A stretch of DNA of 64,000 bases from Doryteuthis pealeii (GCA_023376005.1 CM042156.1:45474170-45538169), one strand, 5' to 3'. Positions 32,770 to 44,783 are shown, counted from the stretch's first letter. A program made the numbers and translations. Notes: generated by a model not told the origin, from the sequence alone.

Positions 32770-32829
32770 CCCTATTCAACATGAATACTGCAAGGGTAAC
32801 GAATATAGAGCCGAGCTTTGTAATACATC
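32770..32829 (+). CDS. ADAMTS-like metalloprotease, exon 10 (end of TSP1 repeat)
   Basis: A 60-bp exon, phase 2 in, phase 2 out; acceptor T tract plus ccacag, donor gtgagt. It encodes PIQHEYCKGNEYRAELCNTS. This completes the TSP1 repeat: R-x-C-x-x-P-x-P...C-x-G...C-N-T. In the family the next residues are x-P-C; PC is indeed the start of the next exon, but the phases of the two exons do not match. Confidence 0.85.
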
Positions 32830-32851
32830 GTGAGTTTTGTCCTTTTAGTCT

Positions 32852-32856
<5 letters not shown>

Positions 32857-32915
<59 letters not shown>
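32857..32915. repeat. (TC)n/(TG)n microsatellite
   Basis: Dinucleotide run right after the exon 10 donor. Confidence 0.95.
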
Positions 32916-32923
32916 ATTGGTTG

Positions 32924-33168
32924 GTAGTTGGGTTTTACAGCATATCGACCCATTGGGTCGTTTTACACCGAATACGTTTTTGTTTTAATTCTTGATAGGT
33001 ACTCAATTTTTTTCTATTTAACCTATAGATGGCACCCTAACAGGTACTACCACTCCGGGTCAGGGTGGACCAGGGAGTAATGGTGATGAAGGGGTACTCC
33101 ACATTCCCCAGAGCTCCAGAAATGAAACTTCACCATCAGATAGTTTAACCTCATACACAGGACGTTAA
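32924..33168 (-). mobile_element. R600 repeat, 3' half
   Basis: Minus-strand partial copy from ttttacagcatatcgacc to the 'ctcatacacaggacgt' region; the GC-rich head is missing. Confidence 0.7.
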
Positions 33169-33199
<31 letters not shown>

Positions 33200-33249
33200 A
33201 TATGAGTCTCCCAAAAATGTATCCTCATATCAAAATTCCGTCTGCAAAA

Positions 33250-33690
33250 GACGATGGCGTAGTGTCCATTTTTTATCTGCATCTGTGCGAGTGGCCGAAC
33301 AGGTCGATCTTTGAATAGCAGTTTCTACTGCAGTGACTGCACACAAACAGTGATATTTGCTGGGGCTGCTGTTGTCTTTCCTTCCTTCTGGCTCTCTTTG
33401 CTGTGGCGGTTACTTTCTTCTCTGTTTCACTCCTTTGTGTGCCTTGTTTGACAAGAAGGCGCCAGGCCGCTCGGTTTTCTGCACCAGCCTCCCATGTGTT
33501 TGGTGTTGATGTGGCATGTCTTCATGTCTTTCTTGCAGACATCTTTGAAGCGTCGGCGTGGTATTACTACCGATCGGAAACCTTCAACTAATTCGCCATA
33601 CAGTAGGTCTTTAGGGATGCAGCCTTTGGCTATCCTCATGACATGACCAAGCCAGCGCAGGCGCCTCTCGCAGGATTTCAAATATCGCTA
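33250..33690 (-). pseudogene. LINE C-terminal fragment (RWLGHV type)
   Basis: Minus strand: KSCERRLRWLGHVMRIAKG then IPKDLLYGELVEG and RRRFKDVCKKDMK. This is the conserved C-terminal block of a group of non-LTR retrotransposons (RLRWlGHvlRm...iPkqlLYGEL..G.R..grp.lRfkDvcKrDlk). One frame is open over 84 codons; the rest of the element is missing. Confidence 0.75.
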
Positions 33691-33816
33691 GATCAATTTT
33701 AAAATTCTGTGAATATTAATTGCCATTTTTTGTTGTAAATGGTGATTAATAAATTAAAAAAACAGAATGAAGGAAAAACAATTGTATCTCGTTAACAGCC
33801 TTTGACGAATAAAGTA

Positions 33817-33905
33817 CAGTGGTGCCTTGACTTACGAGTATACCAACTTATGAGTTTCCCGAGTTACGAGCTGTCACTCGGTCGCTTTTTAGTTTTGTGT
33901 GGAGA
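33817..33905 (+). mobile_element. pogo/Tigger-like MITE terminus
   Basis: 'cagtggtgccttgacttac' and 'gagtttcccgagttacgag' are typical of pogo/Tigger-like terminal repeats. No inverted partner was found within 400 bp, so only one end is called. Confidence 0.55.
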
Positions 33906-34245
33906 GCTAAGATTTGAAGTACAGCGAGCTTCAGATACGCTTATGTTAATAAACTCACTAAAAACATTTAAGTTTCTATATTCAATACGCCAAATAAAAA
34001 TATTTACAAAAAAAAAACTGTGGCTGGTAAGAAATGTAATCCTTAAATGAGCAATAGAAATCCTGTTCGCATTTTAAAATTTAAGCAAGAAGAATAGCTC
34101 GCTTATGCAGCAGTAAGGTTCTAGAAGATTATGTAACACCAACAGCTTATGTAAAGGAAAAAATGGTCTTCCAAATTTTCTTAATGTTTCATAATTTGAT
34201 CGTTTTTTTATTTTATTTTTATTTTTTTTAATTTTCTTTACGCAG

Positions 34246-34381
34246 CCATGCGTAGACGATTCGCCAGCAACGGAAATTCTGGTCAAATCTCGAGCAAACG
34301 AGACTTGTAGCCGTTTGGTGAAGGCCAAATTCTTAAACCCCGACATATATCAAACGACTGGCAGAGTTTGGGGATTAAAAG
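34246..34381 (+). CDS. ADAMTS-like metalloprotease, exon 11 (Cys-rich start)
   Basis: A 136-bp exon; acceptor ttctttacgcag, donor gtacgt. Only the frame starting at its first base is open: PCVDDSPATEILVKSRANE, then TCSRLVKAKFLNPDIYQTTG and RVWGLK, ending in phase 1. PC would close the TSP1 repeat. The exon needs phase 0 but the preceding recognised exon ends in phase 2, so either a microexon of 3n+1 bases is missing from my model, the junction is damaged, or the assembly has an error. Confidence 0.75.
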
Positions 34382-34763
34382 GTACGTATACTCGCCTTAC
34401 TTCGAACGATTTTAACGATTTCTATCTGGTTATACAAGTTTATTTCAAAGCTTTAACTTTTCATTTCTCTTACTTCACAAGATCATTATGAATTTTTTTC
34501 AGTTTTATTTAAAAACAAACGAACAAACAAACAAAACAGCAAAACAAAACAAAACAAAAACCGACAATGAAAAAAAGAAAATAAATAAAAATAAATAAAT
34601 AAAAAAAAAGAAAAGAAAGAAAAGCGAAAATACTAGTAAAGTAAAACGTGTTGAATAAGGAAAACTACCTGGAACTGTAGTTATACCACAGTAAGATGAT
34701 AATTTAATTATCACAACATTTGATATTTCTCCTATAGAGCTATTGCAAAATAGTTATATATAT

Positions 34764-35010
34764 AAGTAAAGTAAGTAAAGTCGTCGGGGCGGCCTAAAGT
34801 CGGTATCAGCCAGTCAGCGAGGGAGTCTATCCACTTTTCAATAGGAGATTGTTTTTTTAGCATCTGAGGTGGAGCGCCACACCTTCCATCAGCTCCTTAC
34901 CTTACCGAACAGATCCCTGTCCTACTCATACGCTGAGTTGGCGGGGACCGGTATCGAACTAGGAACCTTGTGGTTTCTAGCCGACTTACTGAATAAGCTA
35001 ACCTGGCCCC
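34764..35010 (-). mobile_element. SINE-A copy
   Basis: Minus-strand copy with the tail (cgacgactttact) at 34775 and a degraded head at 35010. Confidence 0.8.
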
Positions 35011-35013
35011 TTG

Positions 35014-35360
35014 ATTTAACTTTCTCTCACTCTTTTTTTTTCTTTCCTCTTTTCATTATGTTCGATTGAAAAAGATTAGCGTTATCGCTTCCGCGTGCTC
35101 ACTCCCCCTGTCTATTTTTTTCTATGTTTCTCATTATATTTTTCTGTGTATCATGTCATTTCTTTCTTTATAATGAAATCGGAATGTTCCATTATTTAGC
35201 TGAGATGACACTCATGAGAAATAAGAATTCGGCGGATAAGCGACATAAGATAATCAGGATTTATATTTTTGCATTTCATATTGGACGATTTGGACGGTCT
35301 CATTTTTAATCAGAGGATGTTGTTGCAAGATGACTATGACCGGAAGATTAAGGAACAAGC
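35014..35360 (+). repeat. Dispersed repeat, partner of 1824-2150
   Basis: Same block order and direction as 1824-2150; it directly abuts the SINE-A copy. Confidence 0.7.
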
Positions 35361-35390
35361 GTATTAATGTATACATATTTCGGCTAAATG

Positions 35391-35562
35391 TGCCGGTTTA
35401 GCTAAATCAGTAGAGTGTCGGACTGGGAACCACAAGGTTCCTGGTTCTATACCGGCCCTCGCCAACTCAGCGATCAGGGATCTATGCAGTAAAGTAAGGA
35501 GCTGATGGTAGGTGTGGCGCTCCACCTACCGACTTTAGGCCTCCCCGACGACTTTACTTACT
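35391..35562 (+). mobile_element. SINE-A copy with internal deletion
   Basis: Head and tail are intact but about 80 bp between ggcgctccacct and accgactttagg are missing. Confidence 0.8.
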
Positions 35563-36254
35563 TAATTTACTTATTTTGGCTAATGAACAGACTCATCTTG
35601 TGAATTAAGAATTTATAAGTTTTATTTTTATTGGTTGCATTTTTACTTCATAGTTTATTTCGTTTCATTTCATTAATTGTATTGATGAACAAACTGCCAT
35701 TTTGTTTGTTTTTCATCTTCTGTCCGTCTGTTTGTCTGACTGTCAGTCTGTCTACTATTACCTGCGTTATTCGGACTATTGTCCTCATCTTCATTGTTAT
35801 CTGTACAACGTTTCGGCCGGTATGCCCTCCAACATTCTTCAGGTATTTTTTTGTCGAACTCGCGAACCTTCATTTCGGACTCGGGAACCTTCTTGTCGTA
35901 ATCGGGAGCCATCACGGAACTTTGAACTTAACCCGTTATTCAGTCCACGGGGGTATATTGTTCTCATTCCACTAACCATTTCATTTTGTTTTTATGTTTA
36001 TCTTCTGTCTGTCTGTCATTTTGGTTTTACAATCAATGGTTACATATACAGGTCAATAGGCATTGGAATTCCCTACGAAGACGTGTAACAACACTAGTAA
36101 GAATTATTGAATGAATTACTTAACAAAATTTTTACTCTATATAGATATTGTATCAATATTGTATATATTCTGTGCAAAGACTTTTTTAAAGGTTGATATG
36201 AGAAAATAGAAAAAGACGGAGATCTAACAACCAAACAACCAAACAAATGATAAT

Positions 36255-36800
36255 AATAATAGGAAGGTGATCCACTGGGAATTATGTAAAAAATTTAATT
36301 TTGACCATACAACAAAATGGTATATGCATAAACCAGAATCTGTTCTTGAGAACGAAACACATAAAATTCTCTGGGACTTTGAAATAAAAACGGATCACCT
36401 TATCCCAGCAAGAAGACCAGACCTAGTGTTGATTAACAAAAAAGATAGAACTTGTCAACTGGTGGATTTTGCAGTTCCAGTAGATCACAGGGTGAAGCTA
36501 AAGGAACAAGAAAAAATGGTCAAATATCTGGACCTTGCCAGAAAACTGAAAAAGTTATGGAATATGAAAGTAAAAATTATACCAATTGTAGTTGGTGCAC
36601 TTGGAACGGTCCCAAAAGGATTGGAAAAGGGTCTGGAAAATTTGGAAATCAGAGGAAGAATTGAAACCATTCAGAACACTGCACTGCAGCAATCTGCCAG
36701 AATACTCAGAAGAGTCCTGGTGACCTGAGGAGACTTGCTGTCACTCAGATTCCAGTGAAAGACCATCAGCTAATGCTGATGTGAAAACTCAAAAGGAGTA

Positions 36801-36839
<39 letters not shown>

Positions 36840-36940
36840 CTGGAGACCTGAGGAGACTTGTTGTCAACCAGCCTCCTGTGAAATACCATCAGCTAACGCA
36901 GTTGTGAAAAACTCAAAAGGAGCGAAAACAATAATAATGA
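36255..36940 (+). pseudogene. LINE 3' end with restriction-like endonuclease
   Basis: A 153-codon open frame (36267-36728) holds ETHKILWDFEIKTDH, then PARRPDLVLINKKDRTCQLV and DFAVPVDH, LDLARKLKKLWN and KIIPIVVGALGT. The R-P-D-(x)n-L-V-D-F order with a downstream K matches the PD-(D/E)xK endonuclease at the C-terminus of site-specific-type LINEs. It is followed by an (AAT)n tail (36799-36838) and a second short 3' end copy to 36940. The upstream RT part is missing, so the copy is 5' truncated. Confidence 0.85.
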
Positions 36941-37439
36941 TAATTTCAAGTTGATTTTTTTACGTTGAATTTTTAGATCCATTTAACATAAGAATTAAAA
37001 TTGCACATTTGTATTTCATGGAAAAACACATTTTCTTTCGGTGCCAATCAATAGAAGAAGGCTTCTTTGTTAAGAAAAAGACAATTCAGCCAATGGAAAC
37101 TTTTCAAAGATAAAACCGATAGAGAAAAGCCAACAGTCGTTTGTAATTTACTGACTACGTCTCTCGACTCGCTGATAAGCTTTCTCTCATTCGTCAGCTT
37201 TGGCGCACAAACTTTTAAAATTACTGTGAATTTTGTTTTCAGTCTTCAAGAAAAACTTACAGATAATTCTTTCTCTGCTTCTATTCGCAACTGAATCTGT
37301 TATTTTCATCATTAAACGAATAGTGCAATCTCTCTTTAATAATTTGTTTATTCCCACAAATTTCGCGTCTACATCTCAGCTGAAACACACCTATATCATT
37401 CAGGATATAACTGAAACGTTTTCTAAAGAAACCCATGGG

Positions 37440-37700
37440 TCACTATTTCCGGTTTAGAGGCATCGGACTCTAGACTCCCAGAGTTAAATCGTGGTCCAAG
37501 CGAGGATGTCCCCGAGGCAGCAAATGCCCTCTCGTCTAAAAGGGTCAGTGTTGGGTCTATTGACCGGCAGTGTCTGGGGCGACCCAAAAGAGGAATGCCG
37601 ACGGGATCAACGCATTTCTTTTTTTTTTTTTGTACTAGCCATCGCATGAGCTTCGGATTGTGCGTAGTTTCCCCAAGTTGAAAAGACATTGTGTCGCATC
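37440..37700 (-). repeat. Dispersed repeat X (four partial copies)
   Basis: Shares gcatgagcttcgg and the 'gatcaacgcatttc / gatcgacgcaattttt' type segment with 61600-61830, and the ttcccc/cggcattcc block with 56505-56665 and 60185-60365. Class unknown; a poly-T stretch is inside. Confidence 0.5.
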
Positions 37701-37984
37701 CTGGTCTGGTAGGAGGTTAAAGTATATACTAACACATGGATCCCTTCCAGCTTAAAAGATCGATATCAGTAGCAGTGACAGTTATAGTGTTTGTGTATGC
37801 TGAATGTTATTGTGCGCTTGGTGGACTTTCTCTACAGGATCACCTGGCAGAATCATTGTTTCGGTAGGGCCGCTTGGAAGAACAGGTATGATATTGGAAG
37901 ACCCGAAACTTGTTATAAACCCAACAACCTTACTGATAAGACAATCCTGCACACTCTTTGTATGTATGTATGTATGTATGTATG

Positions 37985-38325
37985 TGTGTATTTACCTACC
38001 CCTCCGCACAAGCAGGATCTCACACAAGGTCAATTTATTTAGCGGAGTTTAACAGGTTTAAATTCAAAGTTTTCCTTCTCCTAGACTGGCAACCAGTCTA
38101 GAAGAAGGAAAACTTTGAATTTAAACCTGTTAAATATCAAAATAAAGGTTAAAGAGTCATGTCTACCCTACTATTTACACATAGCTGGAGGGAGAGTAGT
38201 TGGATTCATACCTTTCCTAGGTATTAGTGCGATGTGAAATGCAAACAGCCTCGTCCAGGATTTGAACTCGTACCACCATGTCCATTTCCTACGACTCTAA
38301 CCATTACACCACCAACACCTCCTAC
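37985..38325 (-). mobile_element. SINE-B copy with internal palindrome
   Basis: Head end (tggtgtaatggttagagtcg) near 38320, tail end (tgtgcggaggggtaggtaaat) at 37985. It contains an inverted duplication of its own body at 38050-38134. Confidence 0.8.
38050..38134. repeat. Palindrome inside a SINE-B
   Basis: acaggtttaaattcaaagtt...tagactgg is mirrored by ccagtcta...aactttgaatttaaacctgt. The arms are about 39 bp and nearly perfect, with a 5-bp loop. The corresponding SINE-B copies elsewhere have only one arm. Confidence 0.85.
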
Positions 38326-38494
38326 CTTCTTTTGGATGTATTATTACGAAATCAAAATAATAAAAAATGAACAAATATGTATCTTCTCGATCAGAATTGA
38401 TGATATTGTTGGTATTCGATTTAAATTCTGAATCAAATATTACATTAAGCAGAAATCATTAGCAAAATAAATATTTCCTCGAAATTTAGGTTTA

Positions 38495-38880
38495 GGTTTG
38501 GTTTGTTTTACGGCATATCATCCTCAGTGGGTCATTTAATGCCGATAAAGTTTTGAAATAAATCAATTCTTAATGGATAATACAATTTTGTTTATCAACT
38601 CATGTTTTTCTATTTAACCCATAGATGGGACCCTAACAGGTACTACCACTCCGGGTCAGAGTGGACCAGGGAGCAATGGTGATGAACGGGTGCTCCACAT
38701 TCCCCAAACCTCCAAAACTGGAACCTCACCATCAGATAGAGTTTAACGTCATTCCCAGGACATGTAGACCCGCAGCCACCGCCTTCTAGCATCCATATGA
38801 TAAAAGGGGGTTGGGGCTTGCCATAAGGGCAATAGGGTTGGGAAAATCATATAGGTGCTAGGGCTTGACGTGACCAGCTT
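38495..38880 (-). mobile_element. R600 repeat, truncated
   Basis: Minus-strand copy cut at 38880 after 'ggcttgacgtgaccagc', where unrelated sequence begins. Confidence 0.78.
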
Positions 38881-39199
38881 CCTTGAAATTAAAAAAACAA
38901 ACAATTCCATGGGACGTAAAAGCAAATCTAACTTATTATTAGAGAGTAGATAAACGATAGTTGGCTCAGTATATCGTTTCCTCCTACGGTATAAATACGG
39001 TAAGAACAACTCACGACGAAGTGATAACAAGGATATTTTATTGCTTGAGCAAACTTAATAGGAACAAATACAAAACATGACTGGTGACACAAAAGAGAGC
39101 TTATACATAGTAGTATAAGAGAAATGTCCTACTAGGAAAACAGTCTTTTAGTAAATGAAATATTTGATGCTGTTGGTAAAAGCAGTAAAAGTAAAAACA

Positions 39200-39444
39200 C
39201 TTGAGCTCAGGCGGTAGAACGTTAGGCTAGAAACCGCAAGGTTCCTAGTTCGATACCGGTCCTCGCCAACTCAGCGTATGAGTAGCACAGGGATCTGTGC
39301 GGTAAAGTAAGGAGCTGATGGTAGGTGTGGCGCTCCACCTCAGATGCAAAAACAATCTCCTTGGTCTAGCGCTATTGAAAAGGGAATAGACTCCCTCGCT
39401 GACTGGCTGATACTGACTTTAGGCCGCCCCGTCTACATTACTTT
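39200..39444 (+). mobile_element. SINE-A copy
   Basis: Plus-strand copy (gagctcaggcggtagaacg; gttcgataccgg), nearly full length. Confidence 0.83.
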
Positions 39445-39971
39445 TATTTTATGTGACACCGACAATAAACATGACCTCGTGTCGCATCTTTTACTGGTGA
39501 ATTCATATTGTTGATGAACGATTGTTGGTTAGAATAGAAGAGAATGCAAAACATAACAGGAGATAGAAATAAGAGCTTAAACATAGTTGTATAAAAGAAT
39601 TCCTAATATGAAAATGATATTTTAGTAGATAAAAGACCACTGATAAACACTTATATAAACACTTATATATTGAGCATGTTTTAATGTGCTATGCAACACA
39701 AAATGCTGGGGGGCTCAAAGCCCTCGCCCCTTCCGTAGACAGGAGACGCAACAGGCGCATGTTTTTCTCTCTCTCTCGAGATAGCAGATAAAAAGAACTT
39801 TTGACTTTGCCGCATCAACCTTTATATTGCTGCTCGCTTACCCACCTAGCGCCTACCGGTAGTCACGGAAGATAATTACTTCTTATGTTTCCTAGTGTCA
39901 AATAGAATTGCGGAAAGTAAGGAATGTAATCTCTTCATGAGAAATGATTGTTAAAAAAATTGATTAGAATA

Positions 39972-40550
39972 AGAATCCTCTCACCACTGCAAAAGGTTGA
40001 GACCCACGTCCCAATGAGATGGCTGTGGATGGCGACCAGTGATGCTCAAAGATGGAATCCTAGTGGCTGAGCAGTCTATGATTTGCAATATACAAGAGTC
40101 CATTTTGGCCCTTATTTAGGCTAGACGGGCGGTTGGAGAGGTACCCTCCGATCAATCAGCTAGTCACGTCAAGCCCTAGCACCTATATGATTACCCCGAC
40201 CCTATTGTCCTTATGGCAAGCCCCAACTCTTTTTATCATATATGCTAGAAGGCGATAGCTGAGGATCTTAATGTCCTGGGTATGAAGCTAAACTCTATCT
40301 GATGGTGAAGTTCCATTCCTGGAGGCCTGGGTAATGTGGAGCACCCCTTCATCACCATTGCTCCCTGGTCCACTCTGACCCGGAGTGGTAGTACCTGTTA
40401 GGGTCCCATCTATGGGTTAAATAGAAAAATGTATTTATAAAAAAATTGTATTATCCATTAAGAATTGATTTATTTCAAAATTTTATCGGCATTAAATTGA
40501 CCCACTGAGGTTGATATGCCGTAAAACAAACCAAACCAAACCAAACTTTC
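39972..40550 (+). mobile_element. R600 repeat
   Basis: Plus-strand copy ending in aaaccaaaccaaacc. The head is diverged ('gagacccacgtcccaatgag'). Confidence 0.78.
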
Positions 40551-40919
40551 TTCAGGATTAACTTTTGGATTAACTATTGATGCTACTACAGTGAAAGTAT
40601 TTCTTGGGTTTCAGAGCTAAAAAAAACTATGTTGGTTTAGTGAACAACATTCTAACAGCATATCAAAGAATGTGATGCCGACCCATTAAAGGAATTTCTT
40701 GCATTTTTATTTTGATATTTTGTTTGCACTGATCAAAAATAGAAATCGAGGAATGAAAAACAAACAACTAAACACACGAATCGAATATATAAAACGGATT
40801 ATTTTTTCTTTATTTTTTGGCGTTGTTTGTCTGCTTCCACCGACACATGGAAAAAGGAATCAGATTCAACGACAATGTCAATAATTAAGCGTTGAATTGA
40901 ATTCAAGTTTTATATTTCA

Positions 40920-41482
40920 GTTAGTTGGTTGGTTTTACGGCACATCAACCCATTTGGGTCATTTTATGTCGAAGACGTTTTTGTTTTAATTCTTGATGGG
41001 TACTCAATTTGTTTTAAACACATTTTGTTCTAGATGGGACCCTAACAGGTACTACCACACCGGGTCAGAGTGGACCTGGGAACAATGGTGTTGAATTCCC
41101 AAAACCTCCAAAACTGGAACCTCACCATCAGATAGAGTTTAACGTCATTCCCAGGACATGTAGACCCGCAGCCACCGCCTTCTAGCACCCATATGATAAA
41201 AAGGAGTTGGGGCTTGCCATAAGGGCAATAGGGTTGGCAATAGGTACTAGGGCTTGACGTGACCAGCCGATTGATCGGAGGAGGACTCTCCGACCGCCCG
41301 TCTAGCCCAAGATAGGGCCAAAGTGGAGTATTGCAAGTCATGAACTGCTCATCCACCTGGGCTCTATCCTTAAGCATCACGGGTCGCCACCAACGGCCAA
41401 CAGGTGGCCCCATTGGGGGAATCTTACCCCTCTGCAGAGGTGCAGTCGGTGCATTCTAACGCCCCACCGACAGGGCGGGTGA
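40920..41482 (-). mobile_element. R600 repeat
   Basis: Minus-strand near full-length copy ending accgacagggcgg at about 41480. Confidence 0.78.
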
Positions 41483-41786
41483 AGAAAGTGTACCTTGAAC
41501 ACCGAAACGGTAGTTCAGAGAAAAACTTTTTTACAACTATTTTTTTTACATTAAAAACAACAAAAATAGGACTTTTTTTTTATAACTATATACATTTTTA
41601 AAAAAACAAAGAAAAAAAGGGACTGAAGAGACAATATGTCGAAATAAATCTATGTTATAAACAAGGTATATATCCATTTATTTATTTATTTATTTATAAT
41701 ACTTTGTATATGTAAAAATATATACACAAATCTTTATATGTACGTTTGCGTTCTCAATTTTGGTTGAATCCTAAGTAAAACTTGAT

Positions 41787-41789
<3 letters not shown>

Positions 41790-41840
<51 letters not shown>

Positions 41841-41856
41841 CGCGCGTGTGTGTGTA
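41790..41856. repeat. (TA)n(GC)n(GT)n microsatellite
   Basis: TA units followed by gcgcgcgcg and gtgtgtgt. Confidence 0.95.
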
Positions 41857-42115
41857 TTGGATTTGTAGATACATTTTTTGTTGTCTTAGAAGCATGGAAA
41901 ATATAAAATAAGGAATAAAAATAAAAATAAAAAGTGATAAATATTGTGTTCTTAATCTTCTTTATTTATCCTAATATTTCGTATGGCTTCACCCATTGTC
42001 AAAGACTGTTTTTTTATCTCTTCTTTTAATTATCAATATTCTTTTCTAGGGGGGGGGGGCACGTGTTGGTTGAAACGTCTGTTGGCTGGCTTATATATAC
42101 AAAAAAGCATATGTT

Positions 42116-42590
42116 GTACACTCCGACATTCTCCGGATGTCTCTTGTCTATTCCGAGCATTTATATTTCAACTTGGGAAATACCCAGCACTATCAACAAA
42201 CTGTATTTTTCATAATGATGATGAGGAGGATGATGATGATGGTCATCATCATCATCATCATCATCATTATCACAATGACTCAACTTGGAAAATCATTTTG
42301 AATAGTTTGACTGTTGAGCAAAGCTCATAAGATCTTCAACGCCCTGTTTGCCCAACAGTCAAACTATTCAAAATGATTTCCCAAGTTAAATCGTTGCTAT
42401 ACTCGGATTGACAAGGGGCACCTGAAGAAGGCCAGTACTTCCTATGAAAATTCATCATCATCACCACCAACACCAACACCACCTTTGTAAAAAAAATACA
42501 GTTTTTTTTTATAGTACTGGGTATTTCCCAAGTTGGATCGTTGCTATGCTCAAAATAGACAAGGGACACCTGAAGAAGGTCGGAGGGTAC
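42116..42590. repeat. Nested inverted repeat with CAT/GAT-rich arms
   Basis: An outer pair (about 42116-42220 and 42490-42590, 'cttgggaaatacccag' mirrored by 'ctgggtatttcccaag') encloses an inner pair (42288-42325 and 42353-42390, 'ttttgaatagtttgactgtt' mirrored). A (CAT)n stretch lies in the left half. No coding content. Confidence 0.75.
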
Positions 42591-42630
42591 AACGGCTGAA
42601 ACGTTGTTTTTTTGTTTGTTTTGTTTTTTC

Positions 42631-42667
<37 letters not shown>

Positions 42668-42794
42668 ATAATATATATATAATCCAAAAGTCCAGAAAAG
42701 AAATCTTCCTTACGACACAAGAGTTTTATTTAAAAAACCTGTCGCAGTTTGAGAGCTCAATGTGTGCTCTTAATGTTAGAGTCACACAGCAAAT

Positions 42795-42957
42795 ATATAA
42801 GTAAAGAAATAACAAAAGACTTAGAGATTATAGTCTATTTCAGGGAGCTTAGACAAAGTCATCTGATGAGTCGGGAGAGTTAGACACTTCGTCTAAGCTC
42901 CCTGAAATAGACTATAATGCTAAATCTCTAAGTCTTTTGTTATTTCTTTACTTATAT
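42795..42957. repeat. Foldback, arms ~64 bp
   Basis: taagtaaagaaataacaaaa... is mirrored by ...ttttgttatttctttactta; the loop is 42858-42891. (TA)n on both sides. Confidence 0.88.
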
Positions 42958-42990
42958 ATATATGTGTGTGTGTGTCTGTGTCTCTGTGTC

Positions 42991-43021
<31 letters not shown>

Positions 43022-43150
43022 ATCACGATATAGATGAGGACAAAAAAATGATATTGATATTTTTATTCTTGAAGTTAGATTTCGGTTGAATTGAACATTG
43101 CAAATCAGCCAAGTAAAATAACGATTTTCTTCTTTTAATTTTGATAACAG

Positions 43151-43312
43151 GTTACGACAATTCGTGTGATGTTCACTGTGACAATGAATAAAAAACAGAA
43201 CAGCCGAGACGCCATTTCTGCTGACGGAACACCTTGTTCGTCGCCAGACCCCGAATATGAACATTGGTACCAGACGTAATGTGCTCAGCGTTGTTTCCGC
43301 GGAAAATGCCAG
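43151..43312 (+). pseudogene. ADAMTS-like metalloprotease, exon 12 (Cys-rich), broken
   Basis: Acceptor ttttgataacag, donor gtcgta. Entering in phase 1 from the previous exon it reads GYDNSCDVHCDNE and meets TAA at 43189-43191, next to a run of six A. In the +1 frame the expected Cys-rich continuation appears: SRDAISADGTPCSSPDPEYE, then a second TAA (43277-43279) followed by CAQRCFRGKCQ. 'DGTPC...C..GkC' is the conserved end of the ADAMTS Cys-rich module. So one frameshift and one extra stop break the exon. This could be real decay, or sequence error for the frameshift. Confidence 0.7.
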
Positions 43313-44204
43313 GTCGTATCCATCAGGTCTTTCTAAACTACTTGCAAATAATACGCTATATGTTTACATTATGAATAGGCATAGCCTATCATTTTCGTAA
43401 TGAAGTGTAGTTAGGATTTAAATTCGACAGTAAACTCATGGAAAAAGTTTATAGAGTTTTATTGACAAGCTTCGAAGCAAGGGTCATCCGAGCGGACCTT
43501 TCTGATTGGCTTAAGAGAGTCACGTGACCAGACTTGACCCGGGCAATGTTAGAATTTAGAGTTAGTCAACTCAGAGTAGAGCGAAATGCTATGTTGGGCA
43601 GTCGGTGATTCCGTCTGTGCTGCTTTTCTCTCCCGGGCGTGCGTGGTTAAGTTGGGATCGGGAATTCAATTCTTAAAAAAAGTGTGTACACCAAGAATAT
43701 GTCTCCGTGTTTCCGATTAACAAGTAGAACAGAAATGGAACTCGGAACAAGATATGTATATATATATATATACAAAAATAAAAATTATTTAAAAAAAATC
43801 CGTTGCAGGCCTACCATCCTGTTTGAAAAAGAGAATTTGTCTATCGTCGAGTTTGGAATATGTCTTCTTTTTTCAAAAACTGTTATAATAAGAGATACAT
43901 GACTGTCGCTGACCGAGAAAAGCGTTGGCGGATGTGCTTATATTTGAAACTACCGCATAACTTTTTTGCAACATCAATGTTTTCGCTTTGAACTCATATT
44001 ATTTTCGTCTCCGCTATTGATAAGTCCGGAGTATAAACAAGCGCTGAAGATGATTTTTATAAATCGAAATATTGTTCAATATTAGCTATGAATATGATAT
44101 AAAATATTTTCACTTTAACAGCATATTGTGTTGTTTTCATATCCTTTTATCTATACTCATACCGTCAGATTCATTTCCTTTCTCTTAACTTATATATATA
44201 TATA

Positions 44205-44249
<45 letters not shown>

Positions 44250-44344
44250 AGAGAGAGGAGAGAGAGAAATAATATTATATATATATATATATTATATAAT
44301 ATATAGAGAGAGAAAGATTGATAGAGAGAGAGAGAGAGAGAAAG

Positions 44345-44384
<40 letters not shown>

Positions 44385-44736
44385 AAGATTGATAGAGAGA
44401 GAGAGAGAGAGATTGATAGAAGAGAGAGAGAGAGAGAGAAAGATTGATAGAGAGAGAGAGAGAAAGATTGATAGAGAGAGAGAGGGGAGAAAGATTGAGA
44501 GAGAGAGAGAGAGAGAGAGAGAAAGATTGAAGAGAGAGAGAGAGAGAGAGAAGATTGATAGAGAGGAGAGAGAGAGAGAGAGAGAGAGAAAGATTGATAG
44601 AGAGAGAGAGAGAGAGTGAAAGATTGATAGAAGAGAAGAGAGAGAATTGATATATATATATATATATTATATATATAGAGAGAGAGAGAGAGAAAAAGAT
44701 TGATAGAGAGAGAGAAGAGAGAAAAGAAAGATTGAT

Positions 44737-44783
<47 letters not shown>

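Noticed and set aside
35673..35915. 80-codon minus-strand frame with repeated DKKVPE-like words
   Set aside because: The repetition comes from a short tandem DNA duplication (cgaacctt/cggaacctt words) without a start context or homologue that I recognise.
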